From Scatophagus argus (Eukaryota; Chordata; Actinopteri; Scatophagidae), in the NCBI RefSeq assembly GCF_020382885.2, contig NC_058497.1, forward strand, positions 15,306,330 to 15,370,329: a stretch of 64,000 nucleotides of DNA, read 5' to 3'. The notes beneath the pieces are model-generated. The model worked only from the letters and a program-made list of their open reading frames with translations, did no database searches and was not told where the DNA came from. The translations under genes and the position numbers were made by a program. Shown piece after piece: positions 13,034 through 30,731 of this stretch; position 1 is the stretch's first letter; each line of letters starts with the position of its first letter.

Positions 13034-14390
13034 AAGAAAAAGACACTGATACAGATATATAAAAACAAAACCTATTTACTGTATTTACAGTACATACATA
13101 TTATCAGCCACCATAGCACTCACCATACTAAATGCAAACCTTAAAAGAAATGCTATCCATGTCCAACTATTTCACATCATACAGTATAATACAATGTGTT
13201 CATTTTTACTTTTAAATCCAGAATGCATGCTTACTTTGTCTATACAGAGTAGAGAATGATAAATAAACCAAAAATAAAGGCTGATTGATTTTACTGCTGA
13301 AGAAATAATGATAGGGTTTTGCCTGAGTGCATACAGGTACATATCCTACTCCTCATCGCTCACTTTCAAATTGTAGCAAATTACATTTATATACTTCTAG
13401 CTGTGAAGGCACAGTGGCCAACACTCTGAACATTCTGCCCCCGAGGCACACTGGATATCTGATTGCACTTTGAACCTCAACGTGGCCACACAATAAACAC
13501 ATACCAGCGTGTTCTGAGTTCCAGTCTTCAGTGCATTATTAGACTTCTTGAATCATCTGCACATACAGTAAGGTCAAGTAATTCTCGCTTTCCATTTAAA
13601 GTGCTTGTGTTAATCAATGTGTTGTGTGAAGAACGCACACCGTCTGTGCTATAAAAAGGTGCATTTGCCCTTTAATATGGACACGCGTCAGGTCAACTGA
13701 ATCGGCACCATAAACGATTTAACTCCTGGACTTGGCGTCACTTTTACATTATTAGTGATATCAACCTGAGGCTTCACTCTGACGACTGAAGGCTTTAGTA
13801 TAGCACAGCCTCACCCTGTCTGTCACCTCTGTTTACCATATGAACCCTCATATTACACTGCACTCTGAAAACCAAAGAACATAGAAGCCTGATCAAGTAC
13901 ATTATGTCTGCCAGTCTGGTCTTCACAGTTAAAACACTTTGTTATTGCTAAAACATGATGTCAATGCAACTGATTTCTTTTGATGTTATTCTTGTTTTTA
14001 AAAAGTGCATGAATCAGCGAATTAGATGCCACAGCGTTACAACACTGTATAAGTGGAATACCATCCCAGACCGGCCAGCTACACATAACATAAATATACC
14101 TGTCCCCTGAGATAAGAAATCTGAAATGGCACAAATCCAACCTGAAATAATTTGTGTGTGTGTGTGTGAAATGTGTGCGTGTGAGCCGTGCTTTTGCATA
14201 TGGTTGTGTTTAACAGTTATGCACCGCCGGTGAGATCGATCTTCAGCCTCCCCTTTTTTTTTTTTTTGCTTCGTCCCTCTCATATTGTCAGTGAACCACA
14301 TTGAAACCAGCACGTTCTTTTAGTTTCACAGTCCGTCACGGTTGGGCTGGACTGCAGTGTTGTGGTAGCTGCTTGTCACAATGGAGGAAC

Positions 14391-18826
<4,436 letters not shown>

Positions 18827-19260
18827 GAGTTTGATGGTCAATTTGGCTCTTTCAGTGGAGCAACAGGTCGGACTGTTAGCTTGATGCTGGGGGGTGTGTG
18901 GACTTTGTCAGCCACTACAGCCAACAGGGGAACGATTCGCCTGCTGGTAAGTACAATTAATTTTTATATCTTCTTAGCTGGTTGGTGCTTCATTAACCAC
19001 TAGTAAATCTACGCCCTCAAGTCATTTTGTACGCCTCCTCGTCAGGAATGGACTTCCGGCGTGCCGTTTTGCGCTATCATTGAGGCTAAAGTTAAGCTAG
19101 GGCTAACTGTTGGTGGCGAGAAAATACGTCCAAAACTTAAGTCGACCTTAAACTACAGTTTCAACACGTGGTAAACAGTGACTGGGAATGTGTCGTCTTC
19201 AATAGCAAATCCGCCAATCATGGAGGGCATCAACCATCACACGTACACCTGCTCGATTGT
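18827..19260 (-). promoter_or_regulatory. Candidate tmprss4 5' UTR and promoter
   Basis: This region directly precedes the tmprss4 start codon. It contains a moderately CpG-rich segment near 19010-19260 and an ETS-type site ACTTCCGG at 19052-19059. The transcription start cannot be read from sequence alone. The same region also has a plus-strand exon-like stretch at 18857-18946. Confidence 0.35.
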
Positions 19261-20644
19261 CTCATCCCGTTTAACTCAGGGCAACTCGGTTATATTTAAC
19301 TTTATATGTGGTCGGTAAACAGTAAAATTGTGTCGTGGCTTGTAATAGGCAATCTTCTGTCCAACAAACGTAAAACGTATTGATTAAAATGAAATCACGT
19401 GGAGAAGCTGTGGATGCTGGATTTGAGTACAGACAGACTTGCTGCAGCTTTGGCATTTTCTCCTTTTTTTGATATGGGTATATAGTTAAAATAAGATACT
19501 TTGTGTAGACTATAAGATGCTCTGTGTTACACAGCGAGGGCCTACATAGAAATGTATTTATAAAGGTAATTGTGCCATCGCAGATTCAAGTAGATCAGTT
19601 GTGCTTGGTAGGCTGTCTTTTGTTAGCATTCAGGTAGCATAGCTAACCCTAACTCTGTCATAAACCTAAGTTAAATTTGGTAGTCTAGTGCTCATTTGCC
19701 TTTGTCGAGAGCTTCTCTTTGTATGGGCGTTTGTCTTTCATGCATACTTTTCTGATGAGGAACAATTGACAGGTGAAAAATAAAGGTACAGGTAATGATG
19801 GCTAGTATGCAGCTGTATCCCCCCCACCATTCCCTACACAGGCTGGTTTGAGGTTAATTTGGGGGCCGTGGACATTGATGCCATCTTCTAAGTTGATGTG
19901 GTGAATATAGCAAACAGCTTCTTATTTATACATCTAGAAGTTGCAGCAACATTACCAGAAAGTTGCATTTCTGTCCACCTGGTGAATCTAAGTATGTGAT
20001 CATTTTCACTTTCTTTTAGCTCTGTTTTGGTCTCTGACAGTCCCTAAGGAAATAACTCTGACTCTGAAATGGGCCCTGTAACTGTGCCTTTCTGTCCTTT
20101 GGCACTGAGCAGGTAGTATCCAGTGGGCTTTGGGAGTTTTGTCATTGAAAACTGCAGAGTCCGAAAACAGGACTCTGAGTGGCGGTGAGAGTGATCAAAA
20201 CAGTAAACAGCTAAACAATGACCAAAAACATATTATGAGGTTTATAAAGCCCCGGGGAGCTGATAATCTGAGCTTTAGTGAGGCTTATCACCCTTTTCAT
20301 ATTGTCACATTAATTTCATAGAAAATACTGATTAGAGCCACTTTAAAGTAATCTAACAGATAATGTAATTAACTTCTTTTGCCATTGAGTAATTAGTAAA
20401 GCAATGACTTTTTCCAATGAATTCAGTCATTACATTTACAGGTTTCTTGGCTTTTTCATTTATTGTTTGAACTACAGACATTTACACTATATAGCACATA
20501 GGTTAGCACATATATAGCACATAGCTCATTTGTGTAATTAAAAAAAGCATCTAATGCATAATCTTTGATGACTGAATGTGGATTTGCCAGAGCCATAAAA
20601 ACAGCTAATGGAGAACGCTGCTGTTCTCTAGGTTTTACGCATTT

Positions 20645-20978
20645 CGATTTGCTGATTAATCGATTAGGAAATTCATTGGAAGATATTTTCATAATGATTA
20701 ATAATTTCTGTTGTTTCAAGAAAAATGTCAAATATTTCCAGGTTTTCAGGTTCTAAAATGGCATTTATGACATTAAATGAGAGTTTGGGGGTTTTGGTTT
20801 GTTGGTTGAATAAAGAAGCAATTTTAAGATGTGACTTTGGGTTCTGGGAAATTGTGATGTGCATTTTTCACATTTTGTTTTTTTAAAATTTGACATTTTA
20901 TAGGCTAAATGATTAAATATGATCATAATCACCAAACTATTATCACAACTAATAATGAAAATAATCTCTGGTCGCAGT
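20645..20978. mobile_element. Degenerate MITE-like teleost repeat
   Basis: The left end carries CTGATTAATCGATTAGGAAA and the right end carries AATAATGAAAATAATC. Between them are GTCAAATATTTCCAGGTT and TCTGGGAAATTGTGATG. These are hallmarks of a very common non-autonomous repeat of fish genomes, which I recall as hAT-like. It has no coding capacity. Class and boundaries are approximate. Confidence 0.5.
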
Positions 20979-22561
20979 CTTACTGTTTCATAATTTTCAC
21001 TTCCATTTTAAGTTACTTGGTAAATCCCCTCATTTGCATATTTCAGTTAGTTTTACTTAAATTAAAGGAAGTGCTCAACAGAGAGGTTTTGAAAGCTCAT
21101 GTTTCATGCTCTGTGAAAATTACGGCTGATGCATGTGTTTCACGTCCACAACCAGCTTGACAGTCAACTGCAAGGAACAAGCAAAGTATAGACTATAAGC
21201 AGAGAGGAGCAAAGAAAGTTGTTGGGCAGGTTTTTTGGAGGGGGATGGGAGCTCTCGTTATCCTGTTATGAAACAGCTCTAATGGCCTGAGAACATTTTG
21301 CTTTCTCAGACACGTATGTAAATCAGTATTTTAAATGATCCAGTTTGAAGCATAAAAGCTGCATACGTCAAAGACCTATGCACTTTGATCTATACTGTAA
21401 ATGTTGTGTTGTCTCATCTTACAGATTTCTCTTTTTTTCCTAACAAGAAGTGTTTCACTTCTGTGCATTAAGCCCTGCAGCCTTTTGGTGTGTAACATGA
21501 GTGTTGTACTGAGTTATAGTTAAAATCCTATTTTGTTTCACATAATTAGTTTATAGCCATATACTTTTCACTTTATGTAACAGGTTGTAAGGTGATTCTG
21601 AGATATTCATTCTTCTCAATTTCCCCAAAAGAGTAAAGATTTATTCTTCCATTTTGTATCACATTGATACCATGCAGTACAGTATATGGAGTCTAAAAAA
21701 TTCTGATTTAAAAATCTACACAAAAGCAACCCGTTATGTAAACTAATACCTTGATTTTAACATATGCAGATTAATACACAACCCTGAAAAGAATCACGTA
21801 ATCTCAGTAATCTCAGTAATCTCAGTGAAGGAAAAAACAATAGAAATAGGAACAAATCTGTCATCACTTGACGGTACACATAAGTCAAATAAATGAGAGA
21901 GAATTAAAGGCAGGATTAATGAGACAACAGACAAAAAGAGGAGATCTGTTCAACCAGGGAAACCAGATAGTTCTGTTTTTTCATACCGTGACAGACATGA
22001 TCATAGCGCCTTAGCATAAATGCCGTCATTAGTCCCATGACTAATATGAACCACAAAATGAGCCATAGTAGTATTTCAAAACAATCCATGTGGCATTATA
22101 ATATCTTGTCTTACAGTAACACCTAACATGTTTAACCTGATTTTATATCTTTCTGAGAAAGATTGACCCATATGTTGAAGGTTGACTCCAGCCAGTTGAT
22201 CCAGTGCTAGCGAGAACTGGTCCAGCTCCAACAAATAAACATAACTAGGTCAGCCATAACAGATAAAAGCCTTGACACGGTAAACCTTTTGTTCAAACGA
22301 GGTGTCCCGCTCACTGCTTCTCAGCTTTGTTGGATTATGTTCCCCTCAACTGAAACATCCACAAAAGGGCTATTGAGAAACTACGCGTGACATGTTGGAC
22401 GAGCTTTAATCGATGGCAGAGATCTAGACCAGTGCCATCCACTCATGTTTAGATTTTGTGAAGCACAAATAAGCACCTTTATATGGGCAGAAGGACACAC
22501 TATAGTTAATGTTGCTAATGCTGCACTCACTAACACACAATCAGGTTGCATGTGCGCATTC

Positions 22562-22610
22562 AGTCCAATTCAGATCACTTTATTTGTCTCCAAGGAGCAA
22601 TTGCAGAAGC
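22562..22610 (+). repeat. Short retroelement-tail-like repeat (TTTATT..AAGGAGCAATT)
   Basis: This segment has the pattern AGATCACTTTATTTGTCTCC followed by AAGGAGCAATTG. It resembles a widespread fish repeat end. Related segments occur at 25494, 42594 and 61655. Confidence 0.4.
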
Positions 22611-24104
22611 ATATAGTGTATATTTAAAAAAAAAGAAACAATAACCGAAAATATATATGAAACATGCTCAAAATAAATTCAGCTATTGTTATTCGCACCT
22701 TTAACATTAGTAATATATAATAGTTCAAGCATTTGTTCTGTGATTAGCATAAAGGGACTTCAGATAACATTTTAGTATACAACCTCGTGCTGGAAAATGA
22801 AATGAAATCTGTACCTTGAAATCAGTCTAACGAGCAACAGCTTGATTACCAAAGTGTTAATAAGCTGCACCAGAAGCTGCCAATGACTTTTGGTCTTTGA
22901 CATGCACAAGGCAACATACGCAAAAAAAGAAGCATATGATCTACAATCTACTGCATACTGTGTGTTCTCATTTAGTTGCAGATAGCATCTCGAACATGCA
23001 AAACCGAGCTGCTGCGAGCCAGTACATTACAATGTGTTTACTTTGACAGTGTTTCTTTGTATCACACTGTGATAATAAACACGTTACCAGGATATGTTGT
23101 GATGATCACAGTCAAATGGAGCCTTCAGTACAAAGCGGTGACCTTACTTGTCTTGTTTTCATGTTCATCACTATGTTGATTCTACTTCCAGTTGCACTCA
23201 CCCACATGATGTAGTTGTCTTTCTTAGTTTAGGCCCAGATGCACCTCGTCTGACACGGAGCACAGAAGAAACTCTGCCCTCCCTCCGCAGAGGTGGGACC
23301 CCCTAGTAACTAACTGTCCGCTGTATGTCCTTCGTCCTCTTCCTCTCACCCTCCCTCTTGACTGGCTGACTACAAAACTTAAGTTGATTCGATTTCTCTC
23401 TCTCTCTGTCTGTTCTTTTCTTTCTATGTCCGTGTAACAGAATCCGCCTTGGAGGGCGCCTGAATTGCCCCTCTTTGAAACCTCAGAGCTGTATTAAAAG
23501 AGCGCCGGCGTGTAACGTTATGTCTCAACACTCCGCAAATTCAGAGTTGTTTTCGTATGACCAAGCCCTGCTGACAAAACAAACTAAAGTATTTCAGGTA
23601 ACCGACTCGTGAGCCCTCCTCTCTCTCACTATCTGTTTCACCTTACCTGTGTGCCCTCCTTTTGTCCCTCCTCCCACTCATCCCTCCCACTCCAAACTCT
23701 TTAAGCCCTCTAGACACAATGTACACCATTCCTTTACTTGCACCCTTTTGTTTCTTTTACTCCTTAGGTCCCCTCCATTGCCTCTTTGCCTCTCAAATTT
23801 TACCCAAACATACACCCGCACAGCCATGCATGTGCACAGATACAAATGCACGCACGTATTCACATGCATATGAACCCAGACACAACATGCAGATAACACT
23901 GGTTTGGTGTGTGTGCAGTAATGTGCCCTGAGGTTGAGGTGTGTTGTTTTTTTTTTAACCTTTTGTTGTTTTGGCAGTCTCATGAGTTCCTAGTCGGTAT
24001 CAGTCAGGAGTTCCTGTCTGACATCAGATTGTGACTCAAGCCATGATAGGTAGCATGAGCGTTATAGGAATATGACAAATTAACTTAATAACTTACATCT
24101 CTCT

Positions 24105-24425
24105 ACAGCCTTGCTAGCATCTCTGAGGCAACCAGCATGCTAGCACGCTCACAGTGACAATGCTAACATGCTAATTTAGGATTTATAACTTTTGCCATGT
24201 TCACCATGTTGTTTTTGTGTGTTAGCAACAACATTTCCAACAATTGCCAACATTTCCTTGTTGGTACAGTTAAGGTTGATAGGAAGGTCATTGGTTTTTT
24301 CAAGTGGACAAACAAAAAATTGACATGGTGATGGCGAATTAATGTCTGTACTTAATTTCACAGCAATCCATCAGTAGTTCTTGAGACATTTCTGTCTGGA
24401 CCAAACAGACCAACAGATGGTCATG
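24105..24425. repeat. Degenerate interspersed repeat with GCTAACATGCTAA motif
   Basis: The segment has GACAATGCTAACATGCTAAT, then CCATGTTCACCATGTT, then GACATGGTGATGGCG. Next come AATGTCTGTAC and TTTCACAGCAATCCATCAGTAGTT, ending in TTGAGACATTTCTGTCTGGACCAAA (joined here only as landmarks). This order of landmarks matches an abundant percomorph repeat family known to me. The family name is not certain and no ORF is present. Confidence 0.55.
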
Positions 24426-24752
24426 TGGCTGAAGCAGTAATATATAATGAAAATACACTTGAATATGCCTTTAAAGACATAATATACAGCAACTGTGTAC
24501 CATAAACTAAAACTCTCTGTCTGTCACTGAGCAGTGGCCCACAGAGACAGGATGAAACCTGCACTTAGATTGTATTCACACAAAATCTGAAAGGGTGTGT
24601 GGAGGTGTGATCATGTCCTGTTTGTGCTTTAAAATCGGAAAATAATCTTACAACTCGAAGAACGTGTTATTTCTGTGATTCACTGCTCTGTTTGCGCTAA
24701 CTGCCACTCTCTCACTCTCTTCATTCGCACTGTTGCTCATTTGGCCATTGCT

Positions 24753-24812
24753 GCTCTCTCTCTCTTTCGCTCGCTCTCTCTCTCTCTCTCGCGCTCTCTC
24801 TCTCTCTCTCTG
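24753..24812. repeat. (CT)n microsatellite
   Basis: A polypyrimidine CT tract interrupted by a few CG and TTC units. Confidence 0.9.
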
Positions 24813-25493
24813 TACCAATGATTGGAATTCAGCTTTGAAATTTATGTGTACAAACAAAATAGCAACCAAAATATTCTTCCTATCATGCCTTTATTCTGTG
24901 TGGAACTGTGGAAAAAGATAGTTAAAAACTTTATTACACATCAGAAAAATGCTTGCTATGGGCTTCTGTAAAATGTGCAAGAGTGCTGCAGGTGTAGGCA
25001 CACCCAGGTCTATGGTTAGAAAGCCTGTGGTTTGAAAGCCAAAAAACAGGAACAAATTTGTTTTGACACCACTAATTTGATTGTGCCCAGTTGAAGTTTG
25101 AACTCCCTACCTGTCTGACTGAAGTGTTAAATTAGCCTTTAAGCATGCACTTCATGACCACTGTAGTCACTGGGTCAGTGATTCTTAAAATTAAACTGCG
25201 GTGAATGTTATGGGACACTGAGCATAGACAGCTGAGGGCAAAAAAAAAAAAAAAACGGGAGTGTGAGAAAAAAACTGATAAGGTTGGCTGAAGAGAAAGA
25301 GCTATTGTTAGAAACAGCAGCTGATTGTGTTGCTTGACCTGGACTATTAAATGCAATGAACCTTAAAGGTCACTCCCATCCTTTCCTCACTCATAAAACT
25401 TGACCCAAGGCCTCAACAAATGTCTCAATAGTTTACACACGAGCAGGTAGATATATAAATATAAGTGGGTATTTAATTTGAATAGGTACATAG

Positions 25494-25545
25494 ATAGATA
25501 GATAGACAGATATACTTTATTGATCCCAGGCTGGGAAATTACAGT
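25494..25545 (+). repeat. ACTTTATTGATCCC retroelement-tail repeat with (TAGA)n
   Basis: A short (TAGA)n run is followed by ATACTTTATTGATCCC and GGGAAATTACAG. This is the common 3'-end signature of a fish retroelement, and the rest of the element is absent. Confidence 0.5.
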
Positions 25546-27054
25546 GCAATAAACTCCGTTAACCTTGTTTATATTCAGACGTGCATGTAGTTGCCAAGGC
25601 AATTAGAGGCTCCGCCCTAGTATGAAATTTGTCATATACAGTTTGTTTTTTACAGTTTATACAGTTACTGTATGCGATTTGTGAAAGGAGACAGGACAAA
25701 GCATGTGTATATGTAATGTACTGTCATGTACTTTACATTAAGCATATTTCCCTTAGAGTAACACTGTACACTCACAGGAATAATACACAGTCACAGTTAT
25801 CCTGGCATACATGGTTGACCAATGGCTGACCTTCTGTTATGCACATGCTATAAAAGAAAAGATGAGAGCAATTCAGGGAACTAATAAATCTATTTTACAT
25901 CCTTATATGGCTTTTATTGTGCTGTTGAATCAAACTGCTTTGTTTTGTTCCTAATCCCTTCGGCTTGCAGAATGACAGCCAAGCACACAATCAACATGAT
26001 GAAATTCATTGTGTTCATTATTCTTCATTTCTTTGTCAATGACACCACCTGTCGCTGCTGAAATCATTGTGATTTCTTTTGAAACTGGACACATCTAAGC
26101 AAAGGTAAGGGCAACTTCCTGAACAGTTTATAGTCCAAATGGGTTACTTATTAACAGAATAGCCTGAGCTATTGCTATGATTTTTCCATTTACAATGTGA
26201 TTAATATGTGCCATCTTAGAGAATTGCAGCTGAAGCCTCTCCACTGAAAGAAGTTCTCTCACAGCATCTTAGAAAATGTTTCTTATTGATTTGTAAACAG
26301 TGTGGCAGAAGGATTAAATTTGGCATGATCTACTGAGAAGGCTTAGCAAAGACCTTACTGTATGATATTTGATTATACTGAAGCAATTAATTTGATTACA
26401 AGACAAATTTTGAACAAAGCAAAATAAACATGAAGATGGAGAACAACTCCGATTACAATAAAAATTTGATATCTTACTTGCAGAGCAGCATAGTAAGTCG
26501 TGCTTAATTAAACAACAAACAACAGAATTGGAGACTTTCAAACACAAGAGACACAGTTCAGGACCACAAAGCAGCCTGAAAAACCACTGGCATCAAACTT
26601 GTGGGATAACACTGATTTTGCATCTGGATCTTTCTTTTAAAGCATCGTGCATTGCAATCAGACACGCTATAAGGGATGGTTTGCCAAAGTTTTATAGGAC
26701 ACTTAGAGATGAAGTTTTTTTTCTGTCTTGACTGAGTTTGTAAAACACCACTTTAAAAATCATCTACCGCTTGTACAGCATACTGTTAATTCTTCTATTC
26801 TTCTGAAGAAATGTGATACAAGAAAAGTAATTTAAAAAAAAAAAAAATGTCACTGCATACACAGCAACACAGTACACTTTCTCACCTGTAAAGAAGCCGT
26901 CAGTCCTTGTCAGTAAAGCGTCTGATCGCTCAGTGAGCACACTGGTTGAGAAAAAAATTCCTGGTGTCTGAAGGTTGGCATCTTTCCCTGAAGATCTTTT
27001 ATTGTTTCAAATCCTGCTCTCTGCCCTCCACTTCCAGGACAAATTACTTAATTC

Positions 27055-27084
27055 AGTCTCTCTCTCTCTCTCTCTTGCTTTCTT

Positions 27085-27120
<36 letters not shown>
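27055..27120. repeat. Compound (CT)n(AC)n microsatellite
   Basis: A CT tract runs directly into an AC tract. Confidence 0.9.
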
Positions 27121-30100
27121 GTGCAAACCCCCTCAGTTTACCGTCAGAGCCATTATGTGACATCTCCCTACCAGTTAAGGCTTTTGTCCACACAGGTGTG
27201 CATTTTGTGAAACTTGATATTAAGCGTGAGAAAGGTTGGGGGAAGAGCTGCTTGAAAAATGGCCGGTTAATAATTAACACCTTCACATTTCATGTTCCCT
27301 GAACTCTAAAGAATGCATGTTGTCCCAGTGTCATCTGGGAAACCCACATGTTTACTTGTTTTTAACAAAACTGGTTTTGTTCTTTTTGTTTTTTTTAAAG
27401 AGGGCCAAATGTTGTTAGAAAGTCTTCAAATTCAAATGAAACGTGTCTCAACGCAAACGTGTCTCTTTTCAAGCGAGGACACCTATGTGACATATTTTAT
27501 GTTCAGTAGAGCAATTTTAAAAAACAATGGAAAGGCAAGAGAAAATGCTAACCCTAACCCTAAATTGCATAAAACAAAGACAAAAAAAGAGACATGACTC
27601 TGATTATATGCAAAAACTATGTAATTCCTAAATCTTTAATTCCAAAATATGTTATTTTAGGCATTCAAGCTATGTCATGAGGATTAATCGTGAGTAAAGA
27701 TTAAAGATTCTGGTCTAGACCTGCTCTAAGTGGTGTCACGAGACAACTTTTGCTGTGATTTGGTGTTAATTGAATAATAAATAAGCACATAAATAAATTA
27801 AATTGAACTGAATTGAATTGAATTCCAGTCCTGTGTCACTGAACACAAAACACTCTTTGATGGTCTACTGTGTCAGCTACTGCCCGTCTCATCTGACCAT
27901 CTATTCCAACTAAAGAGATTTACAGTATAAGGAAGTGCATGTGCTGACTGCTGAGAAATCTGAAAGATGTTACTATTGTTGCAACATAAGATGGCTTCAT
28001 TTATCTACAGCAGTTAGTCATTGATCATGAAATAGTGATAGATGATATCATTGAGGATGGCTTTGCTGCCTGACAACCCGTTATTGACTTCACAAAGAGG
28101 ATCAGTGATGCTTTGTGAAGTTATGATGATATGACATGATTTTCCTGGAACTTTGCATACTTTTCAAGAAATCCCCAAAATAATTTTTTCTCTGCTTGCT
28201 GTCGCCACTCGCCTCATGAACACACAGGCACAGATATTTGAGACTGGTTATGTTGACCACTATTTCTAATTTATTTCTACCGAGATTTCAATATATTCAT
28301 GAAATGAAACATTAGACGTTGTCAGGGGTACAGCCTATACTGATTTAAACATTAAGCCTGCCAAGATGGGGCCACATACTGATTGTCAAAGAATTTGAGG
28401 ACTCATGATACCATAAGCAAACTAGTGGTAGTATGAAGAGAGTTTGTATACTAGGCCAACATCCAGGAGCAAACAGCAAGGCTGACGCTGTCTTTTCAGG
28501 AAGTAGAAAAATGTCTCATAGGTGCAAAAAAATAACACGAAATTACGAAAATGTTCTCCTACCTGTAGTGCTAGTTATACATCTAGATTGTTTTGGTGTG
28601 AGTTGCCGAGTTTTGGAGCGGGCAAATGTCTGGCTTCTGTCAAATATAATAGAACAGGAATGTTCTCAAAGGATCAATTAAAATAAAATTGAAAAACTCA
28701 GCAGTGATGTCTCTTTCCAAAAATCATGACCCAGTTACTCAAAGTTATTCTCAGATCTTGTTGTGAGGTGTTTCATATAGAAAGTTGTTTTGTTTTTTTT
28801 AAATCATTGATGATCTTTGTTATCCTTATGTTGACCTGTGTCTGTTGATCCGTTGCCTCTGACATATCACTATCTTGCCTGTAAGTTTTGGAGAGTTTGT
28901 AATGGAGTTGTTTGACTGGACGAAGTAAGCTGCAATATTGCCATTGCTGCTGTTCAAGCAAAGGTTTTTGTTTGACTCAGTCCCTCCCAGTAACCATATC
29001 AACACCAAAATCTAAAATTTAATTAACAGCTTGAGATAAGATCAAATCTACATGTAGAATCTAAACAAAAGGTCACAGTTGGATAAATATATAAACAAAT
29101 AAAATAAGACAAATACAAATCCTTGTTCCATGCGTGTGATGGGTTGAAGGGAAAGCTTGAATTCACTTTAAATTTCAGACGAACATTGGGGAGTTCAAGG
29201 TCTATCAGCAGAGTTTGTCAGTAAGAACTTAGTCATGTTTATTAGATCTGCAGCTACCTACTCAGACATAGTTTAGTAAATGGAAGACAGGTGCTGGTGG
29301 CCTTGAACACATCTTGTGGTTCATGTTCTGATGTCAAGAGTGCGAAACACCCACGCAGGTTAAATAACAGGAAATTTTCCACCACTTGGAACTGATAACA
29401 TCTTGTAGATGGGAGATGGCATGTATTTTAGCTTTAAACTGATGTACTACTTTCTAAATACACTTGTTCAATTTGTTTTTACTGATTATTAATCATTGAA
29501 CGAATGTCATTACAACCGCCTTGTGTTCTTATAACTTATTTTTATCTTTCAAAGATCACTACACCAGAATGTGCTAGACCAGCCTCCAAGTGTTATACAC
29601 TTATTACGTGTTTATCCAGCGAAAACAAACTTTCAAAATGAATTTCAATACTTCCACTTTTGAAAGTGAAGCTGATCTTTTACTTTAAATCTTACTGTTA
29701 ACTTTAATTCAGTCCGCTATATGACTACATACTTTCTACCCCACACTGGTTACATAACGGGAAAGGTGGCTTATATTATAACATTTTAACTGTATGTGAA
29801 ATATTGTATTTGTACCTTTTATTATTAGCTGACAAACCTTTACTCTGTGTATGAATTCTGCTTTATTTTGGGTTTTTATTTTTGTTTGTTTTTGTTTTTT
29901 TAAGTGGAATTTTGTGAGTTGACGTACTGATACCTCTGTTTGAGTCAGAAGTTTTGGTTGTGTTTCCTGCCCAGGTTAAATTTGGTTTCATCTGCTGTTT
30001 GCACCGTTATTTTACAGTGATGATGAAGAGGTGTAATGACTCAGTCATCCAACAGGTAGTCCCCATGCACCACCTGATTCAGGTGTTATTACCTGGCTGT

Positions 30101-30731
30101 CTGTTAATGATTTGTCATAGAAGGAAATGGAAAAGGCTGCTATTGGTGCTGTGGGAAAAAAGAAGGCCAGTTCCTTAGTGAAAAACACTTCAGTTTCAAG
30201 AAAGATGTCCTGAGACTTCAAGAAAGATGTCCTTGTACTTAACAGTACAAGGGTCTCAGAGAGTTTCTGGTTGTGTGTGTGACATTCCTGTTGAATCTCA
30301 GTGAGAGAGTCATACAAAAGGTTGAACGACTTGTGAAAAGCTGTCATACTACACAGTATCAAAGTACTGCAGAGCAAATTTACCAAGAAAAGGTTGGTAA
30401 GCATGACACGAGAACGACAGGTCGTCAGATCTACTTTGCTTTAAGCTTTGCTAATGGACGGAGGGTAAAAGACAGGCAAGATAGAAGAAGAAGATGGACC
30501 GGTTTTAAAAGAATGACTGGTATGGGGACATGGACAGACAGACGTAGGTGAAGGAAGAAGGATCGAGAATGAGCTTTGTTTTGGTTCTTCACCGTCAAGA
30601 GTAACCATTTATTAAAGACTTAAAAGACTTGTAAATTCAAGTGAGTGAGTGTCAGAGTTCAACACCAGACGGTCAGGGAGAAGAAGAGAAGACAGACGGG
30701 ACATAACACTGGTCATCCTGGCTGCTCAGCC

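Larger units (their letters stand above)
12024..14390. other. Convergent 3' regions of mre11 and tmprss4
   Basis: The left part is the mre11 3' UTR, ending near 12390. The right part is most likely the tmprss4 3' UTR on the minus strand. Several overlapping AATAAA signals on the minus strand lie at 12819-12836, which would give a 3' UTR of about 1.5 kb. A (GT)n tract lies at 13003-13030. No coding exon was seen. Confidence 0.5.
19261..30731. other. Large non-coding interval between tmprss4 and the small membrane gene
   Basis: About 11.5 kb of AT-rich sequence contains no exon set I can join. It holds degenerate interspersed repeats (20645-20978, 22562-22610, 24105-24425, 25494-25545) and simple repeats (24753-24812, 27055-27120). 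A short array of three TCTCAGTAA units lies near 21797-21826. A 9-bp hairpin lies at 30231-30252 next to a duplicated 16-mer. Regulatory sequence for either neighbour could lie here but is not visible by eye. Confidence 0.5.

Noticed and set aside
26946-27302. 118-codon plus-strand ORF
   Set aside because: Its middle is translated from the (CT)n(AC)n microsatellite, and there is no family match.
27544-27566. Interstitial telomere-like repeat
   Set aside because: Only about two CTAACC units are present, which is expected by chance in AT-rich DNA.
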